NCBI GenBank assembly: GCA_910586775.1
Contig: CAJUJN010000023.1
Coordinates: 1-62,637 of the forward strand
Direction of reading: 5' to 3'
Source: an uncultured Acetatifactor sp.
Lineage (GTDB): Bacteria > Bacillota > Clostridia > Lachnospirales > Lachnospiraceae
DNA: 62,637 nt
The notes beneath the pieces are model-generated. The model was not told the origin of the DNA. It did not search any database and saw only the letters and a program-made list of their open reading frames with translations. Both the position numbers and the translations under genes were made by a program. Below, piece after piece: positions 44,855 through 53,975 of the stretch; position 1 is the stretch's first letter, and each line of letters starts with the position of its first letter.

Positions 44855-46690
44855 CTAGAACTTCTTCTCACACTTGTACCAGCAGCTCTGCTTTTCATAG
44901 AGCCCCGCATACTCTCCCCCCAGTGCAATCAGCTCCTGATGGGTTCCCTCCTCCGCGACCTGACCGTCCTTCAGGTACAGTATCCTGTCGCAGAACTGTG
45001 TGGAGGCCAGCCTGTGGGAGATGAACAGCGAGGTCTTCTTCTGGGTCATTTCCTGGTATTGCAGATAAATCTGGTTCTCGGCGACAGGATCCAGGGCTGC
45101 CGTGGGCTCGTCCAGCACCAGGACGGGTGCGTCCTTGTAGAGCGCCCTGGCCAGCATCAATTTCTGGGCTTCGCCGCCGGACAGCGCAATGCCGTCTGCA
45201 TAGAGCTGCTTGTCCAGCTTCGTGTGGATGCCCTGTGGCAGGGAGCGCAGCTTCTCGCCCAGGCCCGCCAGCTCCAGGCACTGTCCGGCCCGCCGGAAGT
45301 CGGTGCCCTCTCCAATCTGTCCGGAGACCGTCTCCGCCAGGGAGAAAAAGCCGGTCTGCACATCCTGAAAGACCGGGGCGAACAGGCGGTAGTAGTCCTT
45401 CCGGCGGAATTTCCGGACAGAGATGCCGTTGATTTTGATATCCCCTTCCGTGGGCAGGTACAGCCCGCACAGGAGCTTCACCAAAGTGGTCTTGCCCGCG
45501 CCGTTGAGCCCTACCAGAGCCACCTTCTCCCCGGAGTTCAGGGTGAGGTTCAGGTCCTGCAGGGTATCGCTGTGGGCGCCTTCGTAGCGGAAGGACACAT
45601 GTTCGAAGGTAATCTCGGGAGCCGTTCCCAGAAGCTTCGTCACATCCGCTTCCCCGGTGCCGTCCTGCTCCGGCAGATCCAGATACTTCCGGTAATCGCA
45701 GAGATCCAGGCTGGTGGCCCGGATACCGTTCCACTCAGTCATGATGTTGCCGATGAAGGAGGCGAACATGGAGATGGCCGAGAAATACAGAAGGAACCTG
45801 TCCACTGTCAGCTCGCCGGCCAGCGTCATTTTGATCAACAGGGCATAAGCCGCGCCGTCCCGCAGCAGGATGACGAACAGGTCGGCTATCCGGGAGAGGA
45901 AGCTTCGCCAGATGAGCTGCCTGTTCCAGAATGCGCGCCGGGCGCACAGGTCGGAGTAAATCTGTCTGAACCACCCGGCACAGCCATAGATGCGGATATC
46001 CTTCCCCGCCCTGAAATCGGCAGTCTCGCCCTGGACATACCACAGCCTGTGGTCTATGTCGGTCCACTTGTCCCGGTGGGCGTACTCCCAGTTCCGGTAG
46101 GCCCTGGCGCAGAACCAGTTGACGGCGGGGGCGATGGTCAGGATCGGCACCAACAAGGGGCTGACGAAGGAAATCACAGAGCCGAACAGGAGGTAGCAGA
46201 GGATGTTCTCTACCAGCTTCATGCTGCGGCTTGGCACATCGGAGACAGGCTGCACACCATTCCACTGCTGCGTGGCGAGGGTGGCCCTGTCGCCAAGTTC
46301 CCGGATATCCTTGCTCTCGTAGTTCTGGAAAAAGCAGGTCATGGATTTTCTATTCACTTCCATGTTTTTCTGGAAACGATATTTTGTCAGATAATAGGTT
46401 TGGGACAGCCCTTTGGAAAAGGTGCGCAGGACATTTGCCGTCAGCATCAGCAGGATGACCATGCCTACACGGAATGCCATACGGGACAGGGTGGCCCCTC
46501 CCGTGAACTCTGCCACCACAAGGGCAGGGAGGTAGACCTCTGTGAAGGAAAGGCATACGTTCAGGGGCACTTCAAGGGCCATCAGCAGGAAGCATACCGG
46601 CGCTTGTTTCAGGATTTCCCGGAAGCTCCAGAGGGCATTGTCCAGGGCTGAGCGGTAGGGTCTGTTTTTTGGGGTTTTGCGTTTTTTCAT
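44855..46690 (-). CDS. ABC exporter, membrane domain plus ATPase, partner 2
   Basis: 611 residues. Membrane domain about 1-340. The ATPase domain starts ITFEHVSFRYEGAHSDT, with Walker A GLNGAGKTT, Q-loop FAPVFQDVQTG, signature LSGGEAQKLMLARAL, Walker B VLVLDEPTAALD and switch FISHRL. Both partners share the EPTAALDPV form, so both ATP sites look competent. GGAGATGACCC precedes the start on the minus strand. It is 96 bp upstream of partner 1 in the operon. No peptidase or lantibiotic biosynthesis gene is adjacent. Confidence 0.88.
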   Translation of the reverse strand: MKKRKTPKNRPYRSALDNALWSFREILKQAPVCFLLMALEVPLNVCLSFTEVYLPALVVAEFTGGATLSRMAFRVGMVILLMLTANVLRTFSKGLSQTYYLTKYRFQKNMEVNRKSMTCFFQNYESKDIRELGDRATLATQQWNGVQPVSDVPSRSMKLVENILCYLLFGSVISFVSPLLVPILTIAPAVNWFCARAYRNWEYAHRDKWTDIDHRLWYVQGETADFRAGKDIRIYGCAGWFRQIYSDLCARRAFWNRQLIWRSFLSRIADLFVILLRDGAAYALLIKMTLAGELTVDRFLLYFSAISMFASFIGNIMTEWNGIRATSLDLCDYRKYLDLPEQDGTGEADVTKLLGTAPEITFEHVSFRYEGAHSDTLQDLNLTLNSGEKVALVGLNGAGKTTLVKLLCGLYLPTEGDIKINGISVRKFRRKDYYRLFAPVFQDVQTGFFSLAETVSGQIGEGTDFRRAGQCLELAGLGEKLRSLPQGIHTKLDKQLYADGIALSGGEAQKLMLARALYKDAPVLVLDEPTAALDPVAENQIYLQYQEMTQKKTSLFISHRLASTQFCDRILYLKDGQVAEEGTHQELIALGGEYAGLYEKQSCWYKCEKKF

Positions 46691-46925
46691 GGTGGGTCAT
46701 CTCCTGTTATTTGATTCTGCGTCCACTGCCGGATTTTCGCTGGCGGATTGTGGTGGGCAAATCCGCGGGATGATGTGGCGCTGTCCGGGAAAAGGGGGTC
46801 CGGCAGTTTGTTTTGTCTCTATTATTTTATCGCAGAATGGCGCGGAAAAGCAATCTGTGCACGAATTGCTTTTGGCAGGGCATGAATTGCAGACGGTGGG
46901 AGATGGTTACGGCTGGTGAGATTGT

Positions 46926-47045
46926 ATGAGATGGTTGGACGCGCTGAACCAGTGGCTGCTGCTGGCGGCGGGGGCAGGGAGCGTGGAGGAATTCGCCGTC
47001 GGCATGTGCTCCGGCACAGGCCAGCACCCCAAAAGGGTGGAATAG
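46926..47045 (+). CDS. Small ORF, 39 residues, uncertain
   Basis: ATG at 46926 follows GGTGAG with 5-nt spacing. The product is MRWLDALNQWLLLAAGAG, an acidic joint, then VGMCSGTGQHPKRVE. An amphipathic N-terminus followed by a cysteine and a proline-containing polar tail recalls AgrD-type peptides, and an AgrC/AgrA-like pair lies nearby. However it is on the strand opposite to all neighbours and no agrB is present. It may be chance. Confidence 0.2.
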   Translation: MRWLDALNQWLLLAAGAGSVEEFAVGMCSGTGQHPKRVE

Positions 47046-47054
47046 GGGCGCTTT

Positions 47055-47720
47055 TCAGGCATTTCCTGTCAGTTCTATGATTCGTCCGCACTTTGCGATG
47101 GAGGTTCCTCTGTGGGTCACCATGAGTAGGGGCTTTTCTCCGGCCTCACGGAGCAGAAGGTTCAGGATTTCGCTTTCGTTCTGGTAATCCAGAGCGGAGG
47201 TGGCTTCGTCAAAGACGATGAACTCCGGATTCTGGAGGAACAGTCTGGCGATCATGAGCCTTTGTCTTTGTCCGCCGGACAGGCGGATGCCGTTTTCTCC
47301 GATCAAGGTCTCGAACCCCCGGGGCAGTCCCTGTATAAAGTCCAGAATATTGGCCCTGGCGCAGGCTTCCTTCATCTGCGTCTGCGTGGCGTCCTCCCGC
47401 CCGAACAGGAGATTTTCGCGGATGGTCAGATTGAACAGGCCGGCCTCCTGCATCAGAAAGCCTGTTCTGGCATAGATGGATGGACGGTTCACCAGATCCA
47501 TCGGATACCCGTTCCATCGGATTTCGCCCCGGGCGGGGACCAGGTAACCTGCCATGAGCTTCAGGAGGGTGCTTTTACCGCAGCCGCTTTCTCCTTTCAG
47601 GGCGATTCCTGTCATCATCTCCAGGATCCATGCGTCCACAAGGCCTTTTTCTGCCTGGATTTTCTGGTATCTTTTCCGGAGCCTGGCGGTGAAATAGTGG
47701 ACGCTGTAAGCCATGATCAA
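47055..47720 (-). pseudogene. ABC exporter with most of its membrane domain deleted
   Basis: 221 residues. The first ~37 (YFTARLRKRYQKIQAEKGLV and ILEMMTGI) match an intracellular loop of an exporter membrane domain; the frame then jumps directly to the ATPase P-loop ALKGESGCGKSTLLKLMAG. The rest of the ATPase domain is normal: signature LSGGQRQRLMIARLF, Walker B FIVFDEATSALD, switch VTHRG. The N-terminal helices and about 150 residues before the P-loop are gone. It lies in the operon between the kinase gene and the two intact ABC genes. The soluble product would lack a membrane anchor. Confidence 0.75.
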
Positions 47721-47855
47721 GCATTGGGGAAGCGGTTGGGCTTGTGGAGGAGTCTCGCTTCATTGGGGAGAGATAAGTCCTGCAACGAGCGCATTTAGGG
47801 AATCCTGTTTCGCTGGGGAGGGATAGGAGTGCGGCGTGGGCGGCAAAGGGCGGGG

Positions 47856-48506
47856 CTATTCTATGGCCGGAACCAGGAACTCGGAGGTGAAAGCCCCGTC
47901 CTCGCTGTTGTATTTGCACCAGCCGCCGTGCTCTTTCAGGATGGCTTCTGCCCGGCGCAGGCCGAAGCCGTGGAGGCCCTCTTTGCGGGAGGAGAACAGG
48001 CTGCCCTTTTTGGAGAGTTTGGCTCCGGCGGAGTTCAGCATGGAGAAGTAGAGCATCTTGCCTTTCATGCCTATGAAGAGACGCAGGAACCGTTCGCCTT
48101 CTGCGGCGCTGCAGGCTTCGATGGCGTTGTCCAGGAGGTTTCCCACCAGGATGCTGAGCTCCAGGTCGGAGAGCAGAAGGCGGTCGGGGACGTTGGCTTT
48201 CACGGTGACGGCGATGCCCGCCCCTTTGGCCTGGGCGATTTTGGCGGACAGGATGGCGTCCAGGGACACGTTCCCGGTCTTAAGCAAGGTGTCCACGTTC
48301 ATGAGCTGACGGTCAAGCTGTTCGATGTAGGCCAGGGCCCGTTTGGTCTCGCCGGCCTCCAGCTGGCCTTTCAGGGCCTGGAGGTGGTGGTGGAAGTCGT
48401 GCTTGTAGCCGCGCATCTCCTGATAGATGCCCTGTACCTCGCCCAGGTGCTGCCGGGATTGTTCTGTCTGGTATTCTATGAGCTTTAGGTAGGTTTTCTT
48501 TCTCAT
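47856..48506 (-). CDS. Soluble GHKL-type sensor histidine kinase
   Basis: 216 residues with CGGAG upstream of the ATG at 48506, so this short form seems genuine. No membrane helix. The phosphoacceptor region is MRGYKHDFHHHLQALKG, the N box NLLDNAIEAC and the G2 motif LHGFGLRRAEAI, as in AgrC-like kinases that pair with LytTR regulators. Without a sensor domain it may sense an internal signal or work with a separate membrane partner. It is the second gene of the minus-strand operon behind its cognate regulator. Confidence 0.85.
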   Translation of the reverse strand: MRKKTYLKLIEYQTEQSRQHLGEVQGIYQEMRGYKHDFHHHLQALKGQLEAGETKRALAYIEQLDRQLMNVDTLLKTGNVSLDAILSAKIAQAKGAGIAVTVKANVPDRLLLSDLELSILVGNLLDNAIEACSAAEGERFLRLFIGMKGKMLYFSMLNSAGAKLSKKGSLFSSRKEGLHGFGLRRAEAILKEHGGWCKYNSEDGAFTSEFLVPAIE

Positions 48507-48580
48507 GTTACGCTCCGGTGGCTTTCGGTGTCCTTTGGGGACTGGGGCAGTGGCTTTGCTTTGGCGCGGCCGTCTGCGCC

Positions 48581-49555
48581 CTAATTTCTTCGGATGAAAG
48601 CTTCGTTGATTTCGTCGTATTTTCCTCTTGCCAGAGGGAGATTTATGGAATGCCCCACTTCCATGCTCACATCCAGGGTGACGCTGGTGCGGGAAATCCG
48701 GGTGATGTGCTTCAGGGAGACCAGGTAGGAGCGGTGGATGCGGAAGAAGTCGGCGCTGAGTTTTTTTTCAAAGGCCGAGATGCTTTCCTTTATCCTGTAC
48801 TCCTGTGGGCGCGGAGGAGCCGGAACCGTTTTATGGGGGATTCCTGAGCCCTGCCGCATGGGGGGACTGCCGGAAACATGTGTGATTTCCGGGCCTTGGC
48901 GCACAGAGGAATTGCCGGAAACACATGGCGTTCCTGGTACTTGGCGCATGGGAGAATTGTCGGATGCCCGTGGAATCTTCGGCCCTTCGTGCACGGGGAA
49001 ACCGTGGGATACGCTATAAACTCCCGGACTTTCGTAGGAGGAGACACGCCCGGATGCATGTGGTACTGTGTGGATGGATATATAGTGCAGAAAGGATTCC
49101 ACGTACAGGATATCCGTCTCGTACAGCTTGATGGTCTCTCCCTGGCAGTTGATGATCAGGGAGGGCGGCTCTGTGGACAGTCTGTCCAGGGCCTTCGTCA
49201 GGACGGCATACAGCTTTTTCTCCGACACGGGTTTCGTCAGGTAATGCAGGGCGTCCACTTCATAGCCTTCGCTGATGAATTCGAAGTGGGAGGTGATGAA
49301 GAGGATTTCTACGCGTTTGTCTTCTTTCCGGATGCGCCTGGCCAGATCCATTCCCGAGATATCTTTCATCTCGATGTCCAGTATGAGGATGTCGTAAGCG
49401 CTGTCCTCCTCATAGGCGAAGAGGAACGCTTCTGCTGAGGGAAATGTGCGCATGTCTAAGGAAAGCCCGGAGTGTCCGGCCCACTTGGAGAGCAGGCCGG
49501 ACAGGTTCTGGAGCTGTTCTTCTTCATCATCGCATAGCGCGATACGTATAGCCAT
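48581..49555 (-). CDS. LytTR-family response regulator with a repeat-expanded DNA-binding domain
   Basis: 324 residues from the ATG at 49555 with AAGGCGGTGA upstream. Receiver domain 1-~122: acidic pocket CDDEEEQ, phosphoacceptor Asp60 in DILILDIEMKD, Thr88/Lys108-type switch FITSH and LTKPVSEKK. The LytTR domain begins with IINCQGETIKLYETDILYVE and ends with FFRIHRSYLVSLKHI and NLPLARGKYDEI. Between its first strands and EYRIKESISAFEKKL lies an insert of about 90 residues (160-250) that contains five 15-residue tandem repeats; relatives have only a short turn. The insert is Ser/Pro/Gly-rich and probably loops out. It should bind DNA as a dimer and control its own operon with the ABC exporters. 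Confidence 0.88.
   Translation of the reverse strand: MAIRIALCDDEEEQLQNLSGLLSKWAGHSGLSLDMRTFPSAEAFLFAYEEDSAYDILILDIEMKDISGMDLARRIRKEDKRVEILFITSHFEFISEGYEVDALHYLTKPVSEKKLYAVLTKALDRLSTEPPSLIINCQGETIKLYETDILYVESFLHYISIHTVPHASGRVSSYESPGVYSVSHGFPVHEGPKIPRASDNSPMRQVPGTPCVSGNSSVRQGPEITHVSGSPPMRQGSGIPHKTVPAPPRPQEYRIKESISAFEKKLSADFFRIHRSYLVSLKHITRISRTSVTLDVSMEVGHSINLPLARGKYDEINEAFIRRN
48830..49054 (-). repeat. 45-bp coding minisatellite, five units, inside the LytTR domain
   Basis: Five in-frame 45-bp units (residues 168-242) encode SGRVSSYESPGVYSV, SHGFPVHEGPKIPRA, SDNSPMRQVPGTPCV, SGNSSVRQGPEITHV and SGSPPMRQGSGIPHK. The frame is kept by any whole-unit change. Confidence 0.85.
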
Positions 49556-49626
49556 GGAATCACCGCCTTTTGGGACATCTGTGCGCTGTGAAGAGCCGGA
49601 TAACGGTCTTTGGGGCACATAAGAAT

Positions 49627-49655
49627 ATTTTAGCACATTCTGCCCGGGGCGGCAA
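49627..49655 (-). promoter_or_regulatory. Promoter of the regulator-kinase-ABC operon
   Basis: On the minus strand TTGCCG (49655-49650) and TAAAAT (49632-49627) are 17 bp apart, about 70 bp before the regulator start. Confidence 0.6.
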
Positions 49656-49906
49656 TACGGAGATTTTTGGCTGGGGGGCCGGCGCCGGGAGCAGGGGCTG
49701 GAAGCAGCTGTCTGTCCCGGAGGGTTCCAGAGTCATGTGGAAGCCGCCGCCTGGGGCATCCAGGTCCATAAAAATTCCTATCCCATTACGGCACTGTGAA
49801 GTGTTTTTGCTCTTCCTGTGCGCCAAAACGGTATGGCGGTGCGGTTGGCGGTATTGGAGGTTAGGAAAAAAGAGGTTTCCGATGTGGGGAGCCGGGAGGG
49901 AGCGAG

Positions 49907-50575
49907 ATGTACCGTATCATGATTATAGAGGACGATCAGGCCATGGCGGAGGCCATGGGGAAGCAGATCAGGAGCTGGGGCAACGAATGCCTGTGCGTCA
50001 GGGATTTTCAGAATATCCTCCCTGTTTTTGTGGAATACGATCCCCATATGGTGCTGATGGACATCATGCTGCCTTTCTTCAAAGGCTATCACTGGTGCAG
50101 CGAAATCCGCAGGATTTCCAATGTGCCCGTGGTCTTCATCTCCTCAGCCTCCGACAATATGAACATCGTCATGGCCATGAACATGGGCGGGGACGATTTC
50201 ATCCCGAAGCCTGTGGATCTCCAGGTGATGACGGTGAAAATTCAGGCTGTGCTGCGCAGGACGTATGACATGGCCGGGAAGGTTCCGGTGCTGGAGCACA
50301 GAGGAGCCGTGCTGAACCTGAACAGCGCCGCCCTGACATATCAGGGAGAACGGATAGAACTGACGAAGAATGAATTCCGCATTCTGCAGACGCTGATGGA
50401 GAACAAGGGGAAGGTGGTCAGCCGGGACACGCTGATGACCAGGCTGTGGCAGATGGACTCCTATGTGGAGGAGAACACTCTGACAGTGAACGTCACCAGG
50501 CTGCGGAAGAAGCTGGAGGGCGTGGGGACGAAGGTTTCCGTTGATCTGCATTCGGATACGCTTTGGGTGGAGTAG
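49907..50575 (+). CDS. OmpR-family response regulator with an altered C-terminus
   Basis: 222 residues, GGAGGGAGCGAG upstream. Receiver domain: IIEDDQAMAEAM, phosphoacceptor in MVLMDIMLPFFKG, ISSASDNMN and DDFIPKPVDL, of the BceR/YxdJ type that pairs with bacitracin-sensing kinases and ABC transporters. Winged-helix domain: ELTKNEFRILQTLMENKGKV and TLTVNVTRLRKKLEGVG. The expected end, a beta-hairpin wing with a T-K-x-G-x-G-Y motif, is absent; the protein ends TKVSVDLHSDTLWVE. No kinase follows, and a converging gene starts 10 bp later. A small indel near the end, or loss of the downstream operon, may have altered it. Confidence 0.75.
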   Translation: MYRIMIIEDDQAMAEAMGKQIRSWGNECLCVRDFQNILPVFVEYDPHMVLMDIMLPFFKGYHWCSEIRRISNVPVVFISSASDNMNIVMAMNMGGDDFIPKPVDLQVMTVKIQAVLRRTYDMAGKVPVLEHRGAVLNLNSAALTYQGERIELTKNEFRILQTLMENKGKVVSRDTLMTRLWQMDSYVEENTLTVNVTRLRKKLEGVGTKVSVDLHSDTLWVE

Positions 50576-50584
50576 GATTTCCCG

Positions 50585-52270
50585 TCACCCAATCAGCACT
50601 TTCTTTCCCTCAAAGGCAAATCCGTAATGATGTATCCGGTCACGGGAAATCCCCCGGGCGGTGAGCCCAGTATCATAGGCCTTCTCCTCAATCTGTTCCA
50701 GGGCGGCCTGCACCGTGTCCGCCAGAGAGGCCTCATCCTCCGGGTCGTGCACCTTGAACTCCAGCACGAAAGCCGGGTCGCCGTCCTTCAAGGGCTCCAA
50801 CATCACATCGTAACGCCCGAAACCGCTCTCCCGGTTGGAGGTGATGCGGTATCTTCCTATGAATTCTGCCATCAGCCCCAGCACGAAGCCGTGGTAGAAG
50901 CGCTCCGGGTTCGTCTTATCGGAAGGCTTCCTGCCGGAGTCGAAGGAGCTGAAGGTCTCCAGGGCCACCTGGTTCATGTAGCGGTTCATGGCCTTCAGAT
51001 CCCCCATGAGCAACGCTTTCAGGAACTCGTTGTAGGGCACGTCGCCGCCGGCGAACCATCCCTTGATCATGCGGCGGAACATGACGGCCACTTCCCTGTT
51101 GGTCAGCTTCAGGGTGTAGGTCCAGATGCCGGTCTCCTGGTCGAAACGCTGCCCCTCCACCCGCAGGTAGCCGCTGGCCAGGAGCAGACTCCAGATGGCG
51201 TCACGGTCTCCCTGGAGCTGGTCGAAGACAACTTCTTCGTCTATTTCCGTGGTCAGGGTCCTGCCATCCAGCAGATCCTCCATGGTCATCTTCACGTCCG
51301 GCCTGCCCTGGCGGATCAGGTGGCTGACCAGGCTGTTGGAGCTGGTGTTTGCCCAGTAGGGCTTGTAGAGCCGCTCTTCCAGGAAGCCGGTGATGGACCA
51401 GGGGTTGTAGATGTCCCGCTGGCTGCCGAAGGTGAAGCCGTCGTACCAGGCTTTGACCTGTGCCTTCTCCTCAGGCATGCCGAAAGCTTCCAGGGCATCG
51501 AAGACCTCCTTCTCCGTAAAGCCGAACCGGGTGCAGTATTTCTCCGATGTAGTCGTCACTACGGTCAGGTTGTTCAAATCGGAGAAGATGGACTCCTTGC
51601 TTACCCGCGTGATTCCTGTCAGAAGAGCCCGTTCCAGATAAGGGTTCGTCTTGAAAGTGGCGTTGAACAGGCTGCGGATAAACTGCACTATCTGCTCCCA
51701 GTACCCGCCCACATACGCTTCCTGTAGGGGAGTGTCATATTCGTCCAGCAGAATGATTACCTTTTTCCCATGGTACCGGGACAGGTAGAGGGAAAGCTGG
51801 TGCAGGGCAAGCGTCGCGTCCACATCGTCCATGTCGATGGTCTTGCGGCGGAAGGTGTCTTTTTCCGAAGGGGACAGGGTGTCTCCTGCCAGCAGAAAGT
51901 TGTGTGCTGTATAGGCATCGGACAGCAGCTGGCAGATTTTTCTGCGGGCATTGGCATAATTGGATTCTTTTATGCTGGCAAAGCTTAAGGAAATCACAGG
52001 ATAAGTCCCCTGTAACTGCCGGTACTTTTCCTGCTCCCAGACAGACAGCCCCTCAAATAAATCGCCCCGCCCCGCATATTGGTTGGAGAAAAAGCAATCC
52101 ATCATATTCAGGTTCAGCGTCTTTCCGAAGCGGCGAGGCCGCGTCACCAGAGTGACATCATCCTGGTTTTCCCACCACTCCTGAATCAGAGCAGTCTTAT
52201 CTACGTAAAAAGAATGATTTTCGCGCAGTTTTTCAAAACTTTGGTTTCCAAGAGAAATAATCGGTTTCAT
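50585..52270 (-). CDS. AAA-ATPase-like protein with C-terminal PD-(D/E)XK nuclease fold
   Basis: 561 residues. The N-terminus SFEKLRENHSFYVDKTALI and the P-loop VTRPRRFGKTLNLNMM, with Walker B KKVIILLDEYDTPLQEA, define the AAA-ATPase-like family PF09820. The C-terminal DUF1703 part has GFGRYDVMLEP and PAFVLEFKVHD, the D and E-x-K of a PD-(D/E)XK nuclease fold. These proteins are very abundant and multicopy in gut anaerobes, and their role is unknown; mobile-element or defence links have been suggested. All key residues are present, so it may be active. It converges on the OmpR-type gene. Confidence 0.88.
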   Translation of the reverse strand: MKPIISLGNQSFEKLRENHSFYVDKTALIQEWWENQDDVTLVTRPRRFGKTLNLNMMDCFFSNQYAGRGDLFEGLSVWEQEKYRQLQGTYPVISLSFASIKESNYANARRKICQLLSDAYTAHNFLLAGDTLSPSEKDTFRRKTIDMDDVDATLALHQLSLYLSRYHGKKVIILLDEYDTPLQEAYVGGYWEQIVQFIRSLFNATFKTNPYLERALLTGITRVSKESIFSDLNNLTVVTTTSEKYCTRFGFTEKEVFDALEAFGMPEEKAQVKAWYDGFTFGSQRDIYNPWSITGFLEERLYKPYWANTSSNSLVSHLIRQGRPDVKMTMEDLLDGRTLTTEIDEEVVFDQLQGDRDAIWSLLLASGYLRVEGQRFDQETGIWTYTLKLTNREVAVMFRRMIKGWFAGGDVPYNEFLKALLMGDLKAMNRYMNQVALETFSSFDSGRKPSDKTNPERFYHGFVLGLMAEFIGRYRITSNRESGFGRYDVMLEPLKDGDPAFVLEFKVHDPEDEASLADTVQAALEQIEEKAYDTGLTARGISRDRIHHYGFAFEGKKVLIG

Positions 52271-52497
52271 GTACGCCGCCTCCTTCTTTCATGATTCCAT
52301 TGTAACATCCGTAAAACCAAAATACAAGGAAAGCTTGCATGCAAGAATGTTTGACATTTTGTTTTTCGATTATCTTGATAGCCTGTATAACTGACCGCAG
52401 ACAATTTTATATTTTGATTGACAAAACGGGAAAGGTATTACACAATATAGATAAAAACGATAGAACGAACCGTTAAAACAGGAGGGGATGATAAGGG

Positions 52498-53934
52498 ATG
52501 AATATTTTGAAGAAAAAAGGCGCGCTGGCATCAGTGTGTGCAATTTGCTTTTTGATGGCCGCTTGCGGGAAAAAAGAGATGGATGCCAACGGCGGGGGAG
52601 GCGTTTCACAGGAAAAGCCGGAGGAGGAATCCGGAGAAGAAATTATGGACGCTTCCGTGGATGCTTCCGTCACAGACAGCACTGAGGACGTGGAAAGCGC
52701 CGAGGAGGCAGGAAGCGAAGAAGCGGCAGTAAATCCGTACACGAAACCGGATTTCCTGGAAAGCAATGAGGATATCGAGGATGCCCGGAAATACATCTGG
52801 CAGGAATATTTGAACCAGGTAAGGAGCGATGAGGCAAGGAAAGAGGAAGTGGATAAGCGCGTCATGACTTTCGGTGAAGCTACCATGAAGTACGGAGCTT
52901 TTATCCTGGGAGAGCCCGACGAATCAGGCTATCCGCTTTTTATCGCGCTCCATGGAGGCGGCCAGAGCGATACCCCTGATCTGAACAACAGCCAGTGGGT
53001 ACAGATGACGTCATACTATCAGAATAGTGTTGAAAATGGAATTTATGTGAACCCGAGAGGTGTACGGGACACCTGGGACTGCCATTTTAATCCGGAATCC
53101 TACCCGCTCTACGACAGGCTCATAGAGAATATGATCGCTTTTTATGATGTGGATCCCAACAGGGTCTATCTGACGGGGTTTTCTGCGGGAGGAGACGGGG
53201 TTTATGCCATTGTAGCCAAAATGGCGGATAGGTTTGCGGCAGCCAATATGTCTGCGGGACATCCAAATGGCCTGCCGTTGTGGAACCTGTATAATATGCC
53301 GCTGCAGCTTCAGGTAGGCGAGAATGACACTGCCTATGAGAGGAATGTCGTTACTGCCCGGTATGGCCGGTTGTTGGATGAATATCAGGAAGAACTGGGC
53401 GGCGGATACATACATAATACTTATATCCATCAGGGACAGGGCCACAATTTCCGAGACAATTCGATGTCGGACCAGAAGGTGATGGCGGACAGCGCGGCGT
53501 GGCTGGAATCCGGGGACAGCGCCGTTGTTGAGGTAGATGCAAATGCGATCAGATTTATGGAACAATATGTGCGGGAGCCTCTTCCGGAGAGAGTGGTATG
53601 GGATCTTTCCCAGCGCGCGGAACAGCGTACAGGGGAGAGCTTTTACTGGCTGCAGGCGGACAGTCAGCTTACGGAAGGCAAGATTGTCGTATCCTGCGAC
53701 AGAGAGACAAATTCCATTACCGTGGAGGAATGTTCCATCGCAGGAGAAGTAACTTTTCTGCTCAGCAATGACATGCTGGATCTGTTCGCTCCCGTTACCA
53801 TAAATACACCGGATGGCAGCGATACCGTGACGGTGGCACCGGACTATGATCTGCTGTATGAGACCACGATGCAGCGTGGGGACTGCAATTATCAGTTTGC
53901 GGCGAAGATCACGGTTGATTTTGAGCAGCAATAA
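52498..53934 (+). CDS. Lipoprotein with alpha/beta-hydrolase (esterase/depolymerase-like) domain
   Basis: 478 residues. Signal peptide with lipobox MAAC, lipidated at Cys23, then an acidic linker to about 85 with repeated DASV and EEAGSEE. The catalytic domain has an oxyanion loop IALHGGGQSDTP, the nucleophile elbow YLTGFSAGGDGVYAI and the presumed His in HQGQGHNFRDNS, like secreted poly(hydroxybutyrate) depolymerase and feruloyl-esterase relatives. A C-terminal beta-rich segment (about 355-478) follows. It acts outside the membrane; substrate unknown. AGGAGGGGATG precedes the start. TTGACA sites at 52351 and 52418 have no well-spaced -10. Confidence 0.8.
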   Translation: MNILKKKGALASVCAICFLMAACGKKEMDANGGGGVSQEKPEEESGEEIMDASVDASVTDSTEDVESAEEAGSEEAAVNPYTKPDFLESNEDIEDARKYIWQEYLNQVRSDEARKEEVDKRVMTFGEATMKYGAFILGEPDESGYPLFIALHGGGQSDTPDLNNSQWVQMTSYYQNSVENGIYVNPRGVRDTWDCHFNPESYPLYDRLIENMIAFYDVDPNRVYLTGFSAGGDGVYAIVAKMADRFAAANMSAGHPNGLPLWNLYNMPLQLQVGENDTAYERNVVTARYGRLLDEYQEELGGGYIHNTYIHQGQGHNFRDNSMSDQKVMADSAAWLESGDSAVVEVDANAIRFMEQYVREPLPERVVWDLSQRAEQRTGESFYWLQADSQLTEGKIVVSCDRETNSITVEECSIAGEVTFLLSNDMLDLFAPVTINTPDGSDTVTVAPDYDLLYETTMQRGDCNYQFAAKITVDFEQQ

Positions 53935-53975
53935 AGACCATAAAGATTAAATGAAACATCGGGAGCCAGACAGTA

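Noticed and set aside
44837..46651. 604-codon plus-strand open frame opposite an ABC exporter
   Set aside because: The minus-strand frame has all ABC motifs. The long shadow arises from biased codon use.
46926..47045. AgrD-like autoinducer peptide next to an AgrC/AgrA-like pair
   Set aside because: Not accepted as a firm call: wrong strand relative to the operon, no agrB, and no aromatic residues in the presumed ring.
48830..49054. 45-bp repeats considered as a CRISPR array
   Set aside because: They are tandem, diverged, in-frame and have no unique spacers.
50627..51727. 366-codon plus-strand open frame opposite the AAA-ATPase gene
   Set aside because: Shadow of a gene with clear Walker and nuclease motifs on the other strand.
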